Shown here: piece after piece, positions 15,740-23,360 of the stretch
Layout of the letters: each line of letters begins with the position of its first letter
Position numbering within the stretch: position 1 is the stretch's first letter
Assembly (NCBI RefSeq): GCF_008123515.1
Contig: NZ_VSSR01000063.1
Span: forward strand, 1-57,455
DNA length: 57,455 nt
Direction of reading: 5' to 3'
Source of the DNA: Bradyrhizobium cytisi
Lineage (GTDB): Bacteria > Pseudomonadota > Alphaproteobacteria > Rhizobiales > Xanthobacteraceae
Program-made: the position numbers and the translations under genes
The notes under the pieces: generated by a model
Databases searched by the model: none
The model's input: only the letters and a program-made list of their open reading frames with translations
Told to the model about the DNA's origin: nothing

Positions 15740-17209
15740 ATGCAGACCCCGCCCTCCATCGCCACAAAATCCTTCACCGACGCCGGCCCTGCCGTCGCCT
15801 GTCTTGAGGAGATCTACGAGCGCAACACAAAGTTCCTGCGCGACCGGTTCGAAGCCTATGTCTCAGGCGAGGCGATCACGATGCGGGTGCGCGCGTATTA
15901 TCCCTTCGTCCGCCTCACCACCGCGACGTATGCGCGGCTGGACTCGCGTCTCTCCTATGGCTTCGTCGCCAGACCAGGCGTGCACGAGACCAGCGTGACG
16001 CGGCCGGATCTGTTCCGCGCCTATCTCACCGAGCAGATCGGCCTCCTGATCCAGAACCACGGCGTTCCCGTCGAGATCGGTGAGTCCAATGAGCCGATCC
16101 CGATCCACTTCGCCTATCGCCGCGATATCAACATCGAAGCCGCCATCAGCACCAGCGAGAATTCGCCGGTTACGCGCTCGCTGCGCGATGCGTTCGACGT
16201 GCCTGATCTCGCCGCCATGGACGATTCGATCGCCGACGGCACGTTCGAGCTTCAGCCGGGTGCGCCCGAGCCGCTGTCGCTGTTCCGCGCTGCCCGCGTC
16301 GACTACTCGCTGCGCCGGCTCTATCACTACACCGGCACCGATCCCGAGCATTTCCAGAACTTTGTCATTTTCACCAACTACCAGTTCTATGTCGATGCCT
16401 TCGCGCAGATGTGTCAGCAGCGGCTTCAGTCCGGTGAGGCCGGGCTCGAAGCCTTTGTTGCGCCGGGCAACGTCATCACACGTGCTGGCGGGGCGACCAC
16501 CGGAGACGCGCCTACGCGCACGCCACAGATGCCGGCCTTCCATCTGGTCGCGCCCGATTATCGCGGCATCACCCTGATCAACATCGGCACCGGTCCGTCC
16601 AACGCGCGCAACGTCACCGATCACGTCGCGGTGCTACGGCCGCATGCTTGGCTGATGCTCGGGCATTGCGCCGGCTTGCGCAACACCCAGCGGCTCGGCG
16701 ACTACGTGCTGGCGCATGGCTATGTGCGCGAGGACCACGTGCTCGATCGCGAGCTGCCGCTGTGGGTGCCGATCCCGGCACTGGCCGAGATGCAAGTCGC
16801 TCTGGAGCAGGCGGTCGAGGACGTCACCGGCCTGGAAGGTTTCGAGCTCAAGCGCCTGATGCGCACGGGCACGGTCGCCAGCGTCGACAACCGCAATTGG
16901 GAGATATCAGGGCCCGAGGTCATTCGCCGCATGTCGCAATCGCGCGCAGTCGCGCTCGACATGGAATCGGCCGCGATCGCGGCCAACGGTTACCGCTTCC
17001 GCGTGCCCTATGGCACGCTGCTCTGCGTCTCCGACAAGCCGCTGCATGGCGAGATCAAGCTCGCCGGCATGGCCAGCGAATTCTACCGCCGCCGCGTCGG
17101 CCAGCATCTTGAGATCGGTCTCAAGGCGCTGGAACGACTGAAGCAGCAGGAGTCGGAGCGCTTGCATTCGCGCAAGCTGCGCAGCTTTGCCGAAGTCGCG
17201 TTTCAGTAG
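15740..17209 (+). CDS. amn: AMP nucleosidase
   Basis: A 489-residue enzyme that splits AMP into adenine and ribose 5-phosphate, helping set the adenylate pool. The C-terminal nucleoside-phosphorylase-like domain is easy to recognise: LINIGTGPSNARNVTDH, AVLRPHAWLMLGHCAGLR and GDYVLAHGYVREDHVLD closely resemble E. coli Amn. MESAAIAANGYRF and LLCVSDKPLHGEIK complete the active-site region. The N-terminal 170 or so residues are the Amn-specific regulatory domain. The length matches the family (about 480). It is monocistronic, between an intergenic repeat and a weak hairpin. Confidence 0.93.
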   Translation: MQTPPSIATKSFTDAGPAVACLEEIYERNTKFLRDRFEAYVSGEAITMRVRAYYPFVRLTTATYARLDSRLSYGFVARPGVHETSVTRPDLFRAYLTEQIGLLIQNHGVPVEIGESNEPIPIHFAYRRDINIEAAISTSENSPVTRSLRDAFDVPDLAAMDDSIADGTFELQPGAPEPLSLFRAARVDYSLRRLYHYTGTDPEHFQNFVIFTNYQFYVDAFAQMCQQRLQSGEAGLEAFVAPGNVITRAGGATTGDAPTRTPQMPAFHLVAPDYRGITLINIGTGPSNARNVTDHVAVLRPHAWLMLGHCAGLRNTQRLGDYVLAHGYVREDHVLDRELPLWVPIPALAEMQVALEQAVEDVTGLEGFELKRLMRTGTVASVDNRNWEISGPEVIRRMSQSRAVALDMESAAIAANGYRFRVPYGTLLCVSDKPLHGEIKLAGMASEFYRRRVGQHLEIGLKALERLKQQESERLHSRKLRSFAEVAFQ

Positions 17210-17231
17210 AGCGCTTATCAGTAGAGCACTT

Positions 17232-17257
17232 AGCTCTCCTGGAAGGACAGGGGAGCT
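17232..17257 (+). terminator. possible terminator after amn
   Basis: AGCTCTCCT and AGGGGAGCT pair over 9 positions with one G-U around an 8-base loop, 20 bases after the amn stop. Only GTCTTA follows, so termination would be weak. Confidence 0.4.
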
Positions 17258-17364
17258 GTCTTACGAGCGTCGACGTCTCCGTTAACACTGCGCCACGGAA
17301 TATCGAAGCCAACGCAGGGTTATCAATTGGTCCGGGGCCGCTTGGATCGAGACAGGAGACAGAA

Positions 17365-17982
17365 ATGATCGGAACGATGATCAGGTTCGTTACTCTGGGA
17401 ACGTTTGCGGCACTGCTGGCTTCCCCGGCATATGCCGCAGGAGGTGGTGGAGGGGGCGGTGGCGGAGGCGGCGGAGGCGGAGGCATGGATCCTTTTGCGA
17501 GCACCTATTCAGCTCCGAGCACAGCCCAACCGACCTATCCGAAGCGGCCGGGAACAAAGGCCACACAAAAGAACAGGAAACCCAACAACCAGTCCAGCAT
17601 CGACGATCCCGCATTCGCGACCGGCTACCGCGTGGCTTATGACACCATCTACGAGCGCAATGACTATGCGAGCGCGATCGCGCAATTGAAATCGCTTGGC
17701 CATGACGACCATCCGAACGTCGCCAACCTCATCGGCTACTCCTACCGCAAGCTTGGCGACTACGAGCAGTCGCAGGTCTGGTACGAGCGCGCGCTGAAGG
17801 CGGATCCGAACCACGTCCTGACGTGGCAGTATTACGGGCTGTGGCAGCTCGAGCGAGGCAACCGCGAGCAGGCGCTCTATCATCTGAGCCGGATTGCAGC
17901 CATCTGCGGGACGGACTGCGAGGAGTACAAATCGTTGGCCACGGCGCTGGAGAAGCCGACCGGGACTGCGCTCGTCTATTAG
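17365..17982 (+). CDS. exported TPR protein with a 15-residue polyglycine tract
   Basis: A 205-residue protein with a clear signal peptide (cleavage likely after ASPAYA, residue 24). Fifteen consecutive glycines (bases 17440-17484) follow immediately, then a Pro/Ser/Lys-rich linker (about 45-80). The C-terminal half holds tetratricopeptide-like helices: YASAIAQLKSL, NVANLIGYSYRKLGDYEQS and WYERALKADPNHVLTWQYYG. TPRs bind partner proteins, and export suggests a periplasmic role. The Gly codons are mixed GGA/GGT/GGC/GGG, so this is not a simple slippage run. AGGAGACAGAA precedes the ATG. The specific function is unknown to me. Confidence 0.82.
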   Translation: MIGTMIRFVTLGTFAALLASPAYAAGGGGGGGGGGGGGGGMDPFASTYSAPSTAQPTYPKRPGTKATQKNRKPNNQSSIDDPAFATGYRVAYDTIYERNDYASAIAQLKSLGHDDHPNVANLIGYSYRKLGDYEQSQVWYERALKADPNHVLTWQYYGLWQLERGNREQALYHLSRIAAICGTDCEEYKSLATALEKPTGTALVY

Positions 17983-18033
17983 AGAGCCGCGGTTCGTCTT
18001 GCGGCCAAGGTGACAAGCCGCCGGATTTTTTGC

Positions 18034-18065
18034 ATTGTCCCGTTCGGGGGTGCGAACGGGACAAT
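18034..18065 (+). promoter_or_regulatory. perfect 13-bp stem-loop in front of the DUF1488 start codon
   Basis: ATTGTCCCGTTCG (18034-18046) and CGAACGGGACAAT (18053-18065) pair perfectly around loop GGGGTG and end three bases before ATG 18069. The only Shine-Dalgarno-like bases, GGGA at 18058-18061, lie inside the 3' arm, so the folded RNA would hide the ribosome site. There is no T-tract after the stem, so an intrinsic terminator on this strand is unlikely. A protein-binding palindrome is an alternative. Confidence 0.6.
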
Positions 18066-18068
18066 TGG

Positions 18069-18344
18069 ATGCCGCTGGCGCGCGACAGGATCATCGGCCA
18101 CGACCTCGAACGTCTGGCTTTCCGCTTCACCATGACGAATGACGGCGACGTCGTGCATTGCCAGATCAGCGATGCCGCGATGGACGAGCTTGCGGGCATG
18201 CAGGGTACCGAAAGCAGCGCCCGCCAGGCGCAGTTCATGTCGCTGCGCGAGACGATCGAGCGGTTGGCCTCAGAGCTTTACGACGAGGCACCGCGATTCA
18301 AGGGCTATGTGGTGCGGATTTTTACGCGGCATTTGGGAAGGTGA
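18069..18344 (+). CDS. DUF1488 family protein
   Basis: A 91-residue protein of the DUF1488 type: a small alpha/beta fold with FRFTMTNDGDVVHCQISDAAMDEL followed by a helical SLRETIERLASELYDE segment and a basic C-terminus (VVRIFTRHLGR). Family members of about 85-95 residues are common in rhizobia and have no known activity. An open frame extends upstream to 17823, but that part is a shadow of the TPR gene. ATG 18069 is the first sensible start. A perfect 13-bp stem-loop ends 3 bases before it and contains its likely ribosome site. Confidence 0.75.
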   Translation: MPLARDRIIGHDLERLAFRFTMTNDGDVVHCQISDAAMDELAGMQGTESSARQAQFMSLRETIERLASELYDEAPRFKGYVVRIFTRHLGR

Positions 18345-18360
18345 GGTCGCTACTCTGGTG

Positions 18361-18459
18361 TCATCGCCCGCGAAGGCGGGCGATCCAGTACTCCGAGACC
18401 GTCGTGATTGAATCGAGAGGCCGCGGAGTACTGGATGCCCCGCCTTCGCGGGGCATGAC
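18361..18459. repeat. palindromic intergenic repeat (TCATCGCCCG...GGGCATGAC type), copy 1
   Basis: Contains three nested hairpins: TCGCCCGCGAAGGCGGGCGA, CAGTACTCC...GGAGTACTG and GCCCCGCCTTCGCGGGGC. A second copy lies at about 30164-30264 with the same order of parts. Both copies follow the 3' end of a plus-strand gene. Confidence 0.8.
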
Positions 18460-18509
18460 AGTGGTGCTTGTGGCGATACTGTTCAATTCTCACTCGCACG
18501 GCTAGGCAG

Positions 18510-19001
18510 CTATCCCTCCAGCTTCTTCAGCAACAACTTCAGCGCCGTCGCCGCGAACAGCTGCATGTTGGCGAACCGGTCGCTGCTGCCCGTCTCCAGC
18601 GTCATCACCTCAGCCGCGGGCCCCGCGACCGCCATGCAGCTATGGCCGGCAGCGTCGCCATAGCGGTTGCCGGTCGGGCCGGCTGCGCCGGTCTCGGACA
18701 GGCCCCAGTCGGAGCTGAAGCGGCCGCGCATCTGTTCGGCCAGAAGTTTCGCGTAGGGCTCCGAGGAGGAACGAAAGCCCTTCATTCCTTCGTCCGAAAT
18801 ATCCATCAGTACGCGCCTGGCGTCGCGGGTGTAGACCACTGCGCCGCCGAGGAAATAGGCGGAGGCGCCGGGCACCGCGAGCAGGCTCGCTGCGATCAGG
18901 CCGCCGGTCGAGGATTCCGCGACCGCAATGGTCTGCTTGCGCGCGATCAGTTTGCCTGCGACCTGTTCCGCAATGCCGACGAGCTCTTTCATCCCTATCA
19001 T
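18510..19001 (-). CDS. CinA C-terminal domain protein (NMN amidohydrolase PncC-like)
   Basis: A 163-residue stand-alone CinA_C domain. Family members such as PncC deamidate nicotinamide mononucleotide to nicotinate mononucleotide in NAD recycling. The recognisable parts are TIAVAESSTGGLIAASLLAVPGAS near the N-terminus, GAVVYTRDAR, and GLSETGAAGPTG in the middle; the ESSTGG Ser/Thr and the GAAGPTG loop are the family signature. The MoCo-binding N-terminal half of full CinA is absent, as in most short PncC proteins. It is transcribed alone, toward the intergenic repeat, and back to back with the amidohydrolase operon. Confidence 0.87.
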   Translation of the reverse strand: MIGMKELVGIAEQVAGKLIARKQTIAVAESSTGGLIAASLLAVPGASAYFLGGAVVYTRDARRVLMDISDEGMKGFRSSSEPYAKLLAEQMRGRFSSDWGLSETGAAGPTGNRYGDAAGHSCMAVAGPAAEVMTLETGSSDRFANMQLFAATALKLLLKKLEG

Positions 19002-19162
19002 CCCTTATTCCTTCGCAACCGAGCCCGGCCTTCCTAGCATATGACAGAAGCCTTGGCCGAGTTGCGGGCGGAGGGCAGGCCTGCTTGAATGGCGGACAAG
19101 GCGAAGCGGCCAAGCGCCGCCCGCAACAGGACACGACGAGGAAACGTGAGAAGAGAGGCGTC

Positions 19163-20221
19163 ATGGCGTCCCTGATCGCCGGCGGGGTGGATTGCGACGT
19201 GCATCCGGCCGTGCCGCATCTGACCAGCCTGCTGCCGTACCTGAACGACTATTGGCGCGATCAGGTGACGACGCGCGGCATGGTCGATCTCGTCTCGCAA
19301 TCCTACCCGAAAAACTCGCCGATCGTGGCGCGGCCCGATTGGCGTCCCGAGAATGGCAAGCCGGGCGAAAGCCTGGAGGACATGCAGCGGCATGTGCTCG
19401 ATCCGTTCCGGCTGACGTATGCCATCTGCAACCCGCTTTACGGCGTGCAGATGGTGTTCTCGGAAGATTTGCAGGCCGCGTTCTGCCGCGCGCTGAACGA
19501 ATGGCTCGCGAAGGAATGGCTCGATCGCGATTCCCGGCTGCGCGGCTCGATCGTGATCCCGACGCAAAGCGTCGAGAAGGCAGTCGCCGAGATCGAGCGC
19601 TGCGCGCAGGACAAGCGCTTCGTGCAGGTGCTGATGCTGGTGATGGGCGACACGCCGCTCGGCAAGCGCGCGCTGTGGCCGATCTATGAGGCGGCGGAAC
19701 GACACGACCTTCCGGTCGGGATCCACGCCGGTTCCGCCTATCACAATCCGCCGACCGCGGTGGGGTGGGGTTCCTATCACATCGAGGATTATGTCGGTCA
19801 GGCCCAGGCGTTTCAGACCCAGCTCACCAGCCTGATCGTCGAGGGCGTTTTCGCCAAATATCCGCGGCTGAAGATGGTGATGCTGGAGTCCGGCGTCTCC
19901 TGGATCTCGCCCTTTCTCTGGCGCCTGCACAAGTTCTGGCGCGGGGTACGGATGGAGACGCCCTGGGTCGATCGTGCGCCGCTGGAAATTGTGCGCAGCA
20001 ACATCCGCTTCTCGTTACAGCCATTTGATGCGCCGCCGGACGAAGCGACATTAATTCGCCTGTTTGAGCATATGCAGTCCGACGAATTGGTCCTATTCTC
20101 CACCGACTATCCGCACTGGCAGTTCGATGGCCTGGACGCGCTGCCTCAAGGTCTGTCCCCCGATCTCGTGCGCAAGATCATGATCGACAATCCGCATGCA
20201 ACCTATCCCCGCCTGACGTGA
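19163..20221 (+). CDS. amidohydrolase family protein (Amidohydro_2, ACMSD-like), first paralogue
   Basis: A 352-residue metal-dependent TIM-barrel hydrolase or decarboxylase of the Amidohydro_2 (PF04909) type. Metal and catalytic motifs are DCDVHP near the N-terminus, GIHAGSAYH in the middle and FSTDYPHWQFD near the C-terminus. ATG 19163 follows GAGAGG; the 26 extra upstream codons look like leader sequence. The next gene is a paralogue 25 bases downstream, followed by a Rieske protein. The family includes decarboxylases of aromatic ring-cleavage and hydroxybenzoate-type acids, so an aromatic or cyclic substrate is possible but not shown. Confidence 0.88.
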   Translation: MASLIAGGVDCDVHPAVPHLTSLLPYLNDYWRDQVTTRGMVDLVSQSYPKNSPIVARPDWRPENGKPGESLEDMQRHVLDPFRLTYAICNPLYGVQMVFSEDLQAAFCRALNEWLAKEWLDRDSRLRGSIVIPTQSVEKAVAEIERCAQDKRFVQVLMLVMGDTPLGKRALWPIYEAAERHDLPVGIHAGSAYHNPPTAVGWGSYHIEDYVGQAQAFQTQLTSLIVEGVFAKYPRLKMVMLESGVSWISPFLWRLHKFWRGVRMETPWVDRAPLEIVRSNIRFSLQPFDAPPDEATLIRLFEHMQSDELVLFSTDYPHWQFDGLDALPQGLSPDLVRKIMIDNPHATYPRLT

Positions 20222-20246
20222 GCCCGCTGCCAAAGGAGGCAAGGCG

Positions 20247-21356
20247 ATGAATATCCAGTTCCGCGAGAGCCTAGAGGCCGCTTCCCCCCCGACGACGAAG
20301 ACCGCGATAGCCGACTGCGACATCCATCCGGCGCGCGCGACCCGGACCGAGCTCTATCCCTATCTGGCCAAACGCTGGCAGCATCACCTCGAGATCTACG
20401 GCGTTCATGCCTATCAGGGCATGATGGAAGGCCCGCCCTATCCGAAGGCGCAGCCCAATGCCTCGCGCCGCGATGCCTATCCGCCGGAGGGCGGCCCGCA
20501 GGGCTCCTCGCTGTCTTTCATGCAGAAGCAACTGCTCGATCCCAACAACGTGCAACTCGGCGTGCTCAATCCGCTCAATACCGGGCAAGGCATCCGCAAT
20601 CACGACCTCTCGGCCGCGCTCTGCTCGGCCATCAACGACTGGCAGATCGACAAATGGACCAGCAAGGACAAGCGGCTGAAGGCGTCGATCGTCGTCGGCA
20701 ATGAGGATGGCCTGTCGGCCGCTGCCGAGATTCGCGAGCGCGCCGGTGACAAGAACTTTGTGCAGGTGCTGCTGCTCAGCCGCAATGTCGAGCCGCTCGG
20801 TCAGCGCCGCTACTGGCCGATCTATCAGGCCGCGGAAGAGGCCGGCCTTCCCGTCGGCGTCCATGCCTTCGGCTTCGGCGGCAACCCGATCACGCCATCG
20901 GGCTGGCCGTCCTATTACATCGAGGAGATGGTGGGCCACTCGCAGTGCCAGCAATCGGCACTGGCCAGCCTCGTGCTGGAAGGCGTGTTCGAGCGCTTCC
21001 CGAAACTAAAGATGGTGATGATCGAAGCCGGCTTTGGCTGGGCACCGTCACTGGCCTGGCGGCTCGATAAGGCGTGGCAGCGGCTGCGCAGCGAGGTGCC
21101 GCATGTAAAACGGCCGCCGTCGGAATATATCCGCGAGCAGGTGTGGTGGACCACGCAGCCGATGGAAGATCCGGAGCGGCGCGAGGATCTGCTCGACGTC
21201 ATCAACTGGCTCGGTTGGGACCGGCTGCTGTTCGCGACCGACTATCCGCATTGGGATTATGACGAGCCGTCGCGTGTCTTACCGGCGGGCGTCAGCGACA
21301 CCAACCGCGAGGCGTTCTATCTGGGCAATGCCCGGAAGCTCTACGGAATCAGTTGA
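20247..21356 (+). CDS. amidohydrolase family protein (Amidohydro_2), second paralogue
   Basis: A 369-residue homologue of the preceding protein with the same landmarks: IADCDIHPA, then GVHAFGFGGN, KLKMVMIEAGFGW and LLFATDYPHWDYDEP. It has an extra Pro/Tyr-rich segment near residues 55-85. AAAGGAGG at 20232-20239 gives a strong ribosome site. The stop overlaps the Rieske gene start by one base (TGATG). Tandem paralogues of this family often form a two-subunit enzyme or act on successive intermediates; which applies here is unknown. Confidence 0.88.
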   Translation: MNIQFRESLEAASPPTTKTAIADCDIHPARATRTELYPYLAKRWQHHLEIYGVHAYQGMMEGPPYPKAQPNASRRDAYPPEGGPQGSSLSFMQKQLLDPNNVQLGVLNPLNTGQGIRNHDLSAALCSAINDWQIDKWTSKDKRLKASIVVGNEDGLSAAAEIRERAGDKNFVQVLLLSRNVEPLGQRRYWPIYQAAEEAGLPVGVHAFGFGGNPITPSGWPSYYIEEMVGHSQCQQSALASLVLEGVFERFPKLKMVMIEAGFGWAPSLAWRLDKAWQRLRSEVPHVKRPPSEYIREQVWWTTQPMEDPERREDLLDVINWLGWDRLLFATDYPHWDYDEPSRVLPAGVSDTNREAFYLGNARKLYGIS

Positions 21357-21769
21357 TGGCGAGGCATGTGATTGCCGCGGTCGATGAGCTTCCGCCGGGC
21401 ACGCGAAAATTCCTGGAGATCGAGGGACGGCCGATCGCGGTCTTCAACGTCAAGGGCGAGTATTTCGGCCTGATGAACCGCTGCCCGCATCAGGGCGCGG
21501 CGCTGTGCGAGGGCCCGCTGATCGGGCTCGCGCAGTCCAGGGATCCCGGCGAGATCGAATATACGAAACTCGGCGAGATCATCCGCTGCCCCTGGCACGG
21601 CTGGGAGTTCGACATCCGCACCGGCCAATCCTATTGCGACCCCCGCCGCTTCCGCGCGAAGGCCTATCCGGCCCATGTCGAGCCCGGTGCGAGCGTGGTG
21701 AAGGGGCCGTATGTCGCCGAGACGATCACGGTGAAGGTCGAGAGCGATTACGTGGTGGTGGAGCTGTAG
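21356..21769 (+). CDS. Rieske [2Fe-2S] protein with long inter-ligand insert
   Basis: A 137-residue stand-alone Rieske domain. The cluster ligands are Cys43/His45 (RCPHQGA) and Cys78/His81 (CPWHGWEFD). Thirty-two residues separate the two ligand pairs; the usual figure in ferredoxins and ring-hydroxylating oxygenases is about 15-17. The extra part (near AQSRDPGEIEYTKLG) is a clear insertion. ATG 21356 is preferred over the in-frame TTG one codon upstream. As a short electron carrier coupled to two amidohydrolases it may serve an oxygenase encoded elsewhere, or be a structural subunit. No oxygenase or reductase gene is adjacent. Confidence 0.88.
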   Translation: MARHVIAAVDELPPGTRKFLEIEGRPIAVFNVKGEYFGLMNRCPHQGAALCEGPLIGLAQSRDPGEIEYTKLGEIIRCPWHGWEFDIRTGQSYCDPRRFRAKAYPAHVEPGASVVKGPYVAETITVKVESDYVVVEL

Positions 21770-21777
21770 CCCCCACT

Positions 21778-21881
21778 GTCATTCCGGGGCGGTCCGTAGG
21801 ACCGAGCCCGGAATCCATCGTGCGTCAGGAATGCTCGGAGAAATGGATTCCGGGCTCGCGCTACGCGCGCCCCGGAATGAC
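21778..21881. repeat. palindromic intergenic repeat (GTCATTCCGGGGC type)
   Basis: GTCATTCCGGGGC...CCCGGAATCC and GGATTCCGGGCTCGCG...GCCCCGGAATGAC form inverted arms between the convergent Rieske and MFS genes, so the unit can act as a bidirectional terminator. Only one copy of this type is in the window. Confidence 0.8.
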
Positions 21882-21883
21882 CA

Positions 21884-23215
21884 TCAATGACCCGCCACCG
21901 GCTCCGCCGCCGTATCATACGTCGTCACCGCCTGGCGGCCGCCGCGATAGACGATCGACGCGGCAATGATACCAAGCGCGGCCGCAAACATCAGCCAAAG
22001 ACCGGGCGATGCCTTGTTGCCGGTGTAGTCGATCAGCAAGGTCGAGGCGAACGGCGTGAAGGTACCGAACAGCGCGGCGGCGAGCGCGAAGGCGAGCGAG
22101 AAGCAGGTGGTGCGGACGTGTGCCGGCACGATCTCGACGAGAGCACCGAGCATGGTGCCGCTGTACATGCCGAAATAGAACGAGAACATCATCTCGACCG
22201 CGAGCAGCTTGCCGAAGGTCGGCGCCGCCACCAGCCAGCTCAGTGCCGGATAGGCGGTGAGCAGCGCCAGTGTGGCGATGCCGAGCAGCACCGGCTTGCG
22301 GCCGATCCGGTCGGACAGCGCGCCGCCGACCGGATTCCAGATGAAATTCGTGACGGCGACCAGCAGCGTGACCAGCAGCGCATCCTGCGACGACAGCTTC
22401 AGCACGGTCTTGCCGAAGGTCGGCGTGTACACGGTGACGAAGTAGAACGTCGTCGTGGTCAGGACCGCGATCATCATGCCGAGGATGACGATGCGCCAGT
22501 TGGCGAGCGCGGAGGCGAACACCTCGTTCGCCGTCGGATGCTTCTTCATGGCGAGGAAGGCGGGCGTTTCCTCCAGCGTGCGCCGCAGGAAGAAGATCAG
22601 CGGAATGATCATGCAACCGACGAAAAAGGGAATGCGCCAGCCCCAGGCTGCAACCGTGTCAGCCGGCATCACCTCGGAGAGGAGATAGCCGAGGATCGAC
22701 GCCACGAAGATCGCGACCTGCTGGCTCGACGACTGGAACGAGGTGTAGAAGCCGCGGTTGCCGGGCGTGGAGATTTCCGCGAGGTAGACCGACACGCCGC
22801 CGAGCTCGACGCCGGCGGAGAAGCCCTGCAGCAGGCGTCCGACCAGGACGATCACAGGCGCTGCGATGCCGATCGTGGCGTAGCTCGGGCAGAATGCGAT
22901 CACGACCGTGCCGATGGCCATGATAGCGAGCGTGACGATCAGGCCCTGACGGCGGCCGATGCGGTCGATGTAGGCGCCGAGCACGATCGCGCCGACCGGG
23001 CGCATCAGCGCGCCGAGCCAGAACACGCCAAAGGTGTTGAGCAGTGACGCGGTCTCGTTGGTGGAGGGGAAGAACGCCTTGCCGATCGCGGCGGCATAGA
23101 AGCCGAACAGGAAGAAGTCGAACTGTTCGAGGAAATTGCCGCTCGTTGCGCGCAGAATCGCGCCGATGCGCGATTTGATCTCGGGCGGATTGGTTGATGC
23201 TGCTGGTCCAGCCAT
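21884..23215 (-). CDS. MFS transporter, metabolite:H+ symporter (MHS) type
   Basis: A 443-residue, 12-helix major facilitator. The family loop motif GAYIDRIGRRQGL lies between helices 2 and 3, and a second copy GGALSDRIGRKPVL in the C-terminal half. NFLEQFDFFLFGFYAAAIG at the start and GRLLQGFSAGVELGG are typical of the MHS subfamily that takes up citrate, tricarballylate, ketoglutarate, shikimate or related acids. ATG 23215 follows AGGGGAG and is better than the longer frame reaching 23263. It converges on the amidohydrolase-Rieske operon and may import its substrate. A dyad at 23272-23298 lies just upstream and the LysR gene follows on the same strand. Confidence 0.9.
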   Translation of the reverse strand: MAGPAASTNPPEIKSRIGAILRATSGNFLEQFDFFLFGFYAAAIGKAFFPSTNETASLLNTFGVFWLGALMRPVGAIVLGAYIDRIGRRQGLIVTLAIMAIGTVVIAFCPSYATIGIAAPVIVLVGRLLQGFSAGVELGGVSVYLAEISTPGNRGFYTSFQSSSQQVAIFVASILGYLLSEVMPADTVAAWGWRIPFFVGCMIIPLIFFLRRTLEETPAFLAMKKHPTANEVFASALANWRIVILGMMIAVLTTTTFYFVTVYTPTFGKTVLKLSSQDALLVTLLVAVTNFIWNPVGGALSDRIGRKPVLLGIATLALLTAYPALSWLVAAPTFGKLLAVEMMFSFYFGMYSGTMLGALVEIVPAHVRTTCFSLAFALAAALFGTFTPFASTLLIDYTGNKASPGLWLMFAAALGIIAASIVYRGGRQAVTTYDTAAEPVAGH

Positions 23216-23271
23216 TGACGTTACTCCCCTGGAAGACGTGGCCGGACCGGAACTCATTTTCACGGCAAGGC

Positions 23272-23298
23272 GACAGATCGTTGCTGTGACAATCTGTC
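23272..23298 (-). promoter_or_regulatory. dyad operator candidate upstream of the MFS gene
   Basis: GACAGAT (23272-23278) and ATCTGTC (23292-23298) are perfect 7-base inverted arms with a 13-base spacer, 57 to 83 bases before the MFS start. The position suits an activator or repressor site, and the adjacent LysR-type regulator is the natural candidate. Confidence 0.4.
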
Positions 23299-23360
23299 TT
23301 ACCCCATCTCGCGCGAGGCGTTGCGAGTCAACTGAATTTGCTGCGGAAGCTGATGATTTT

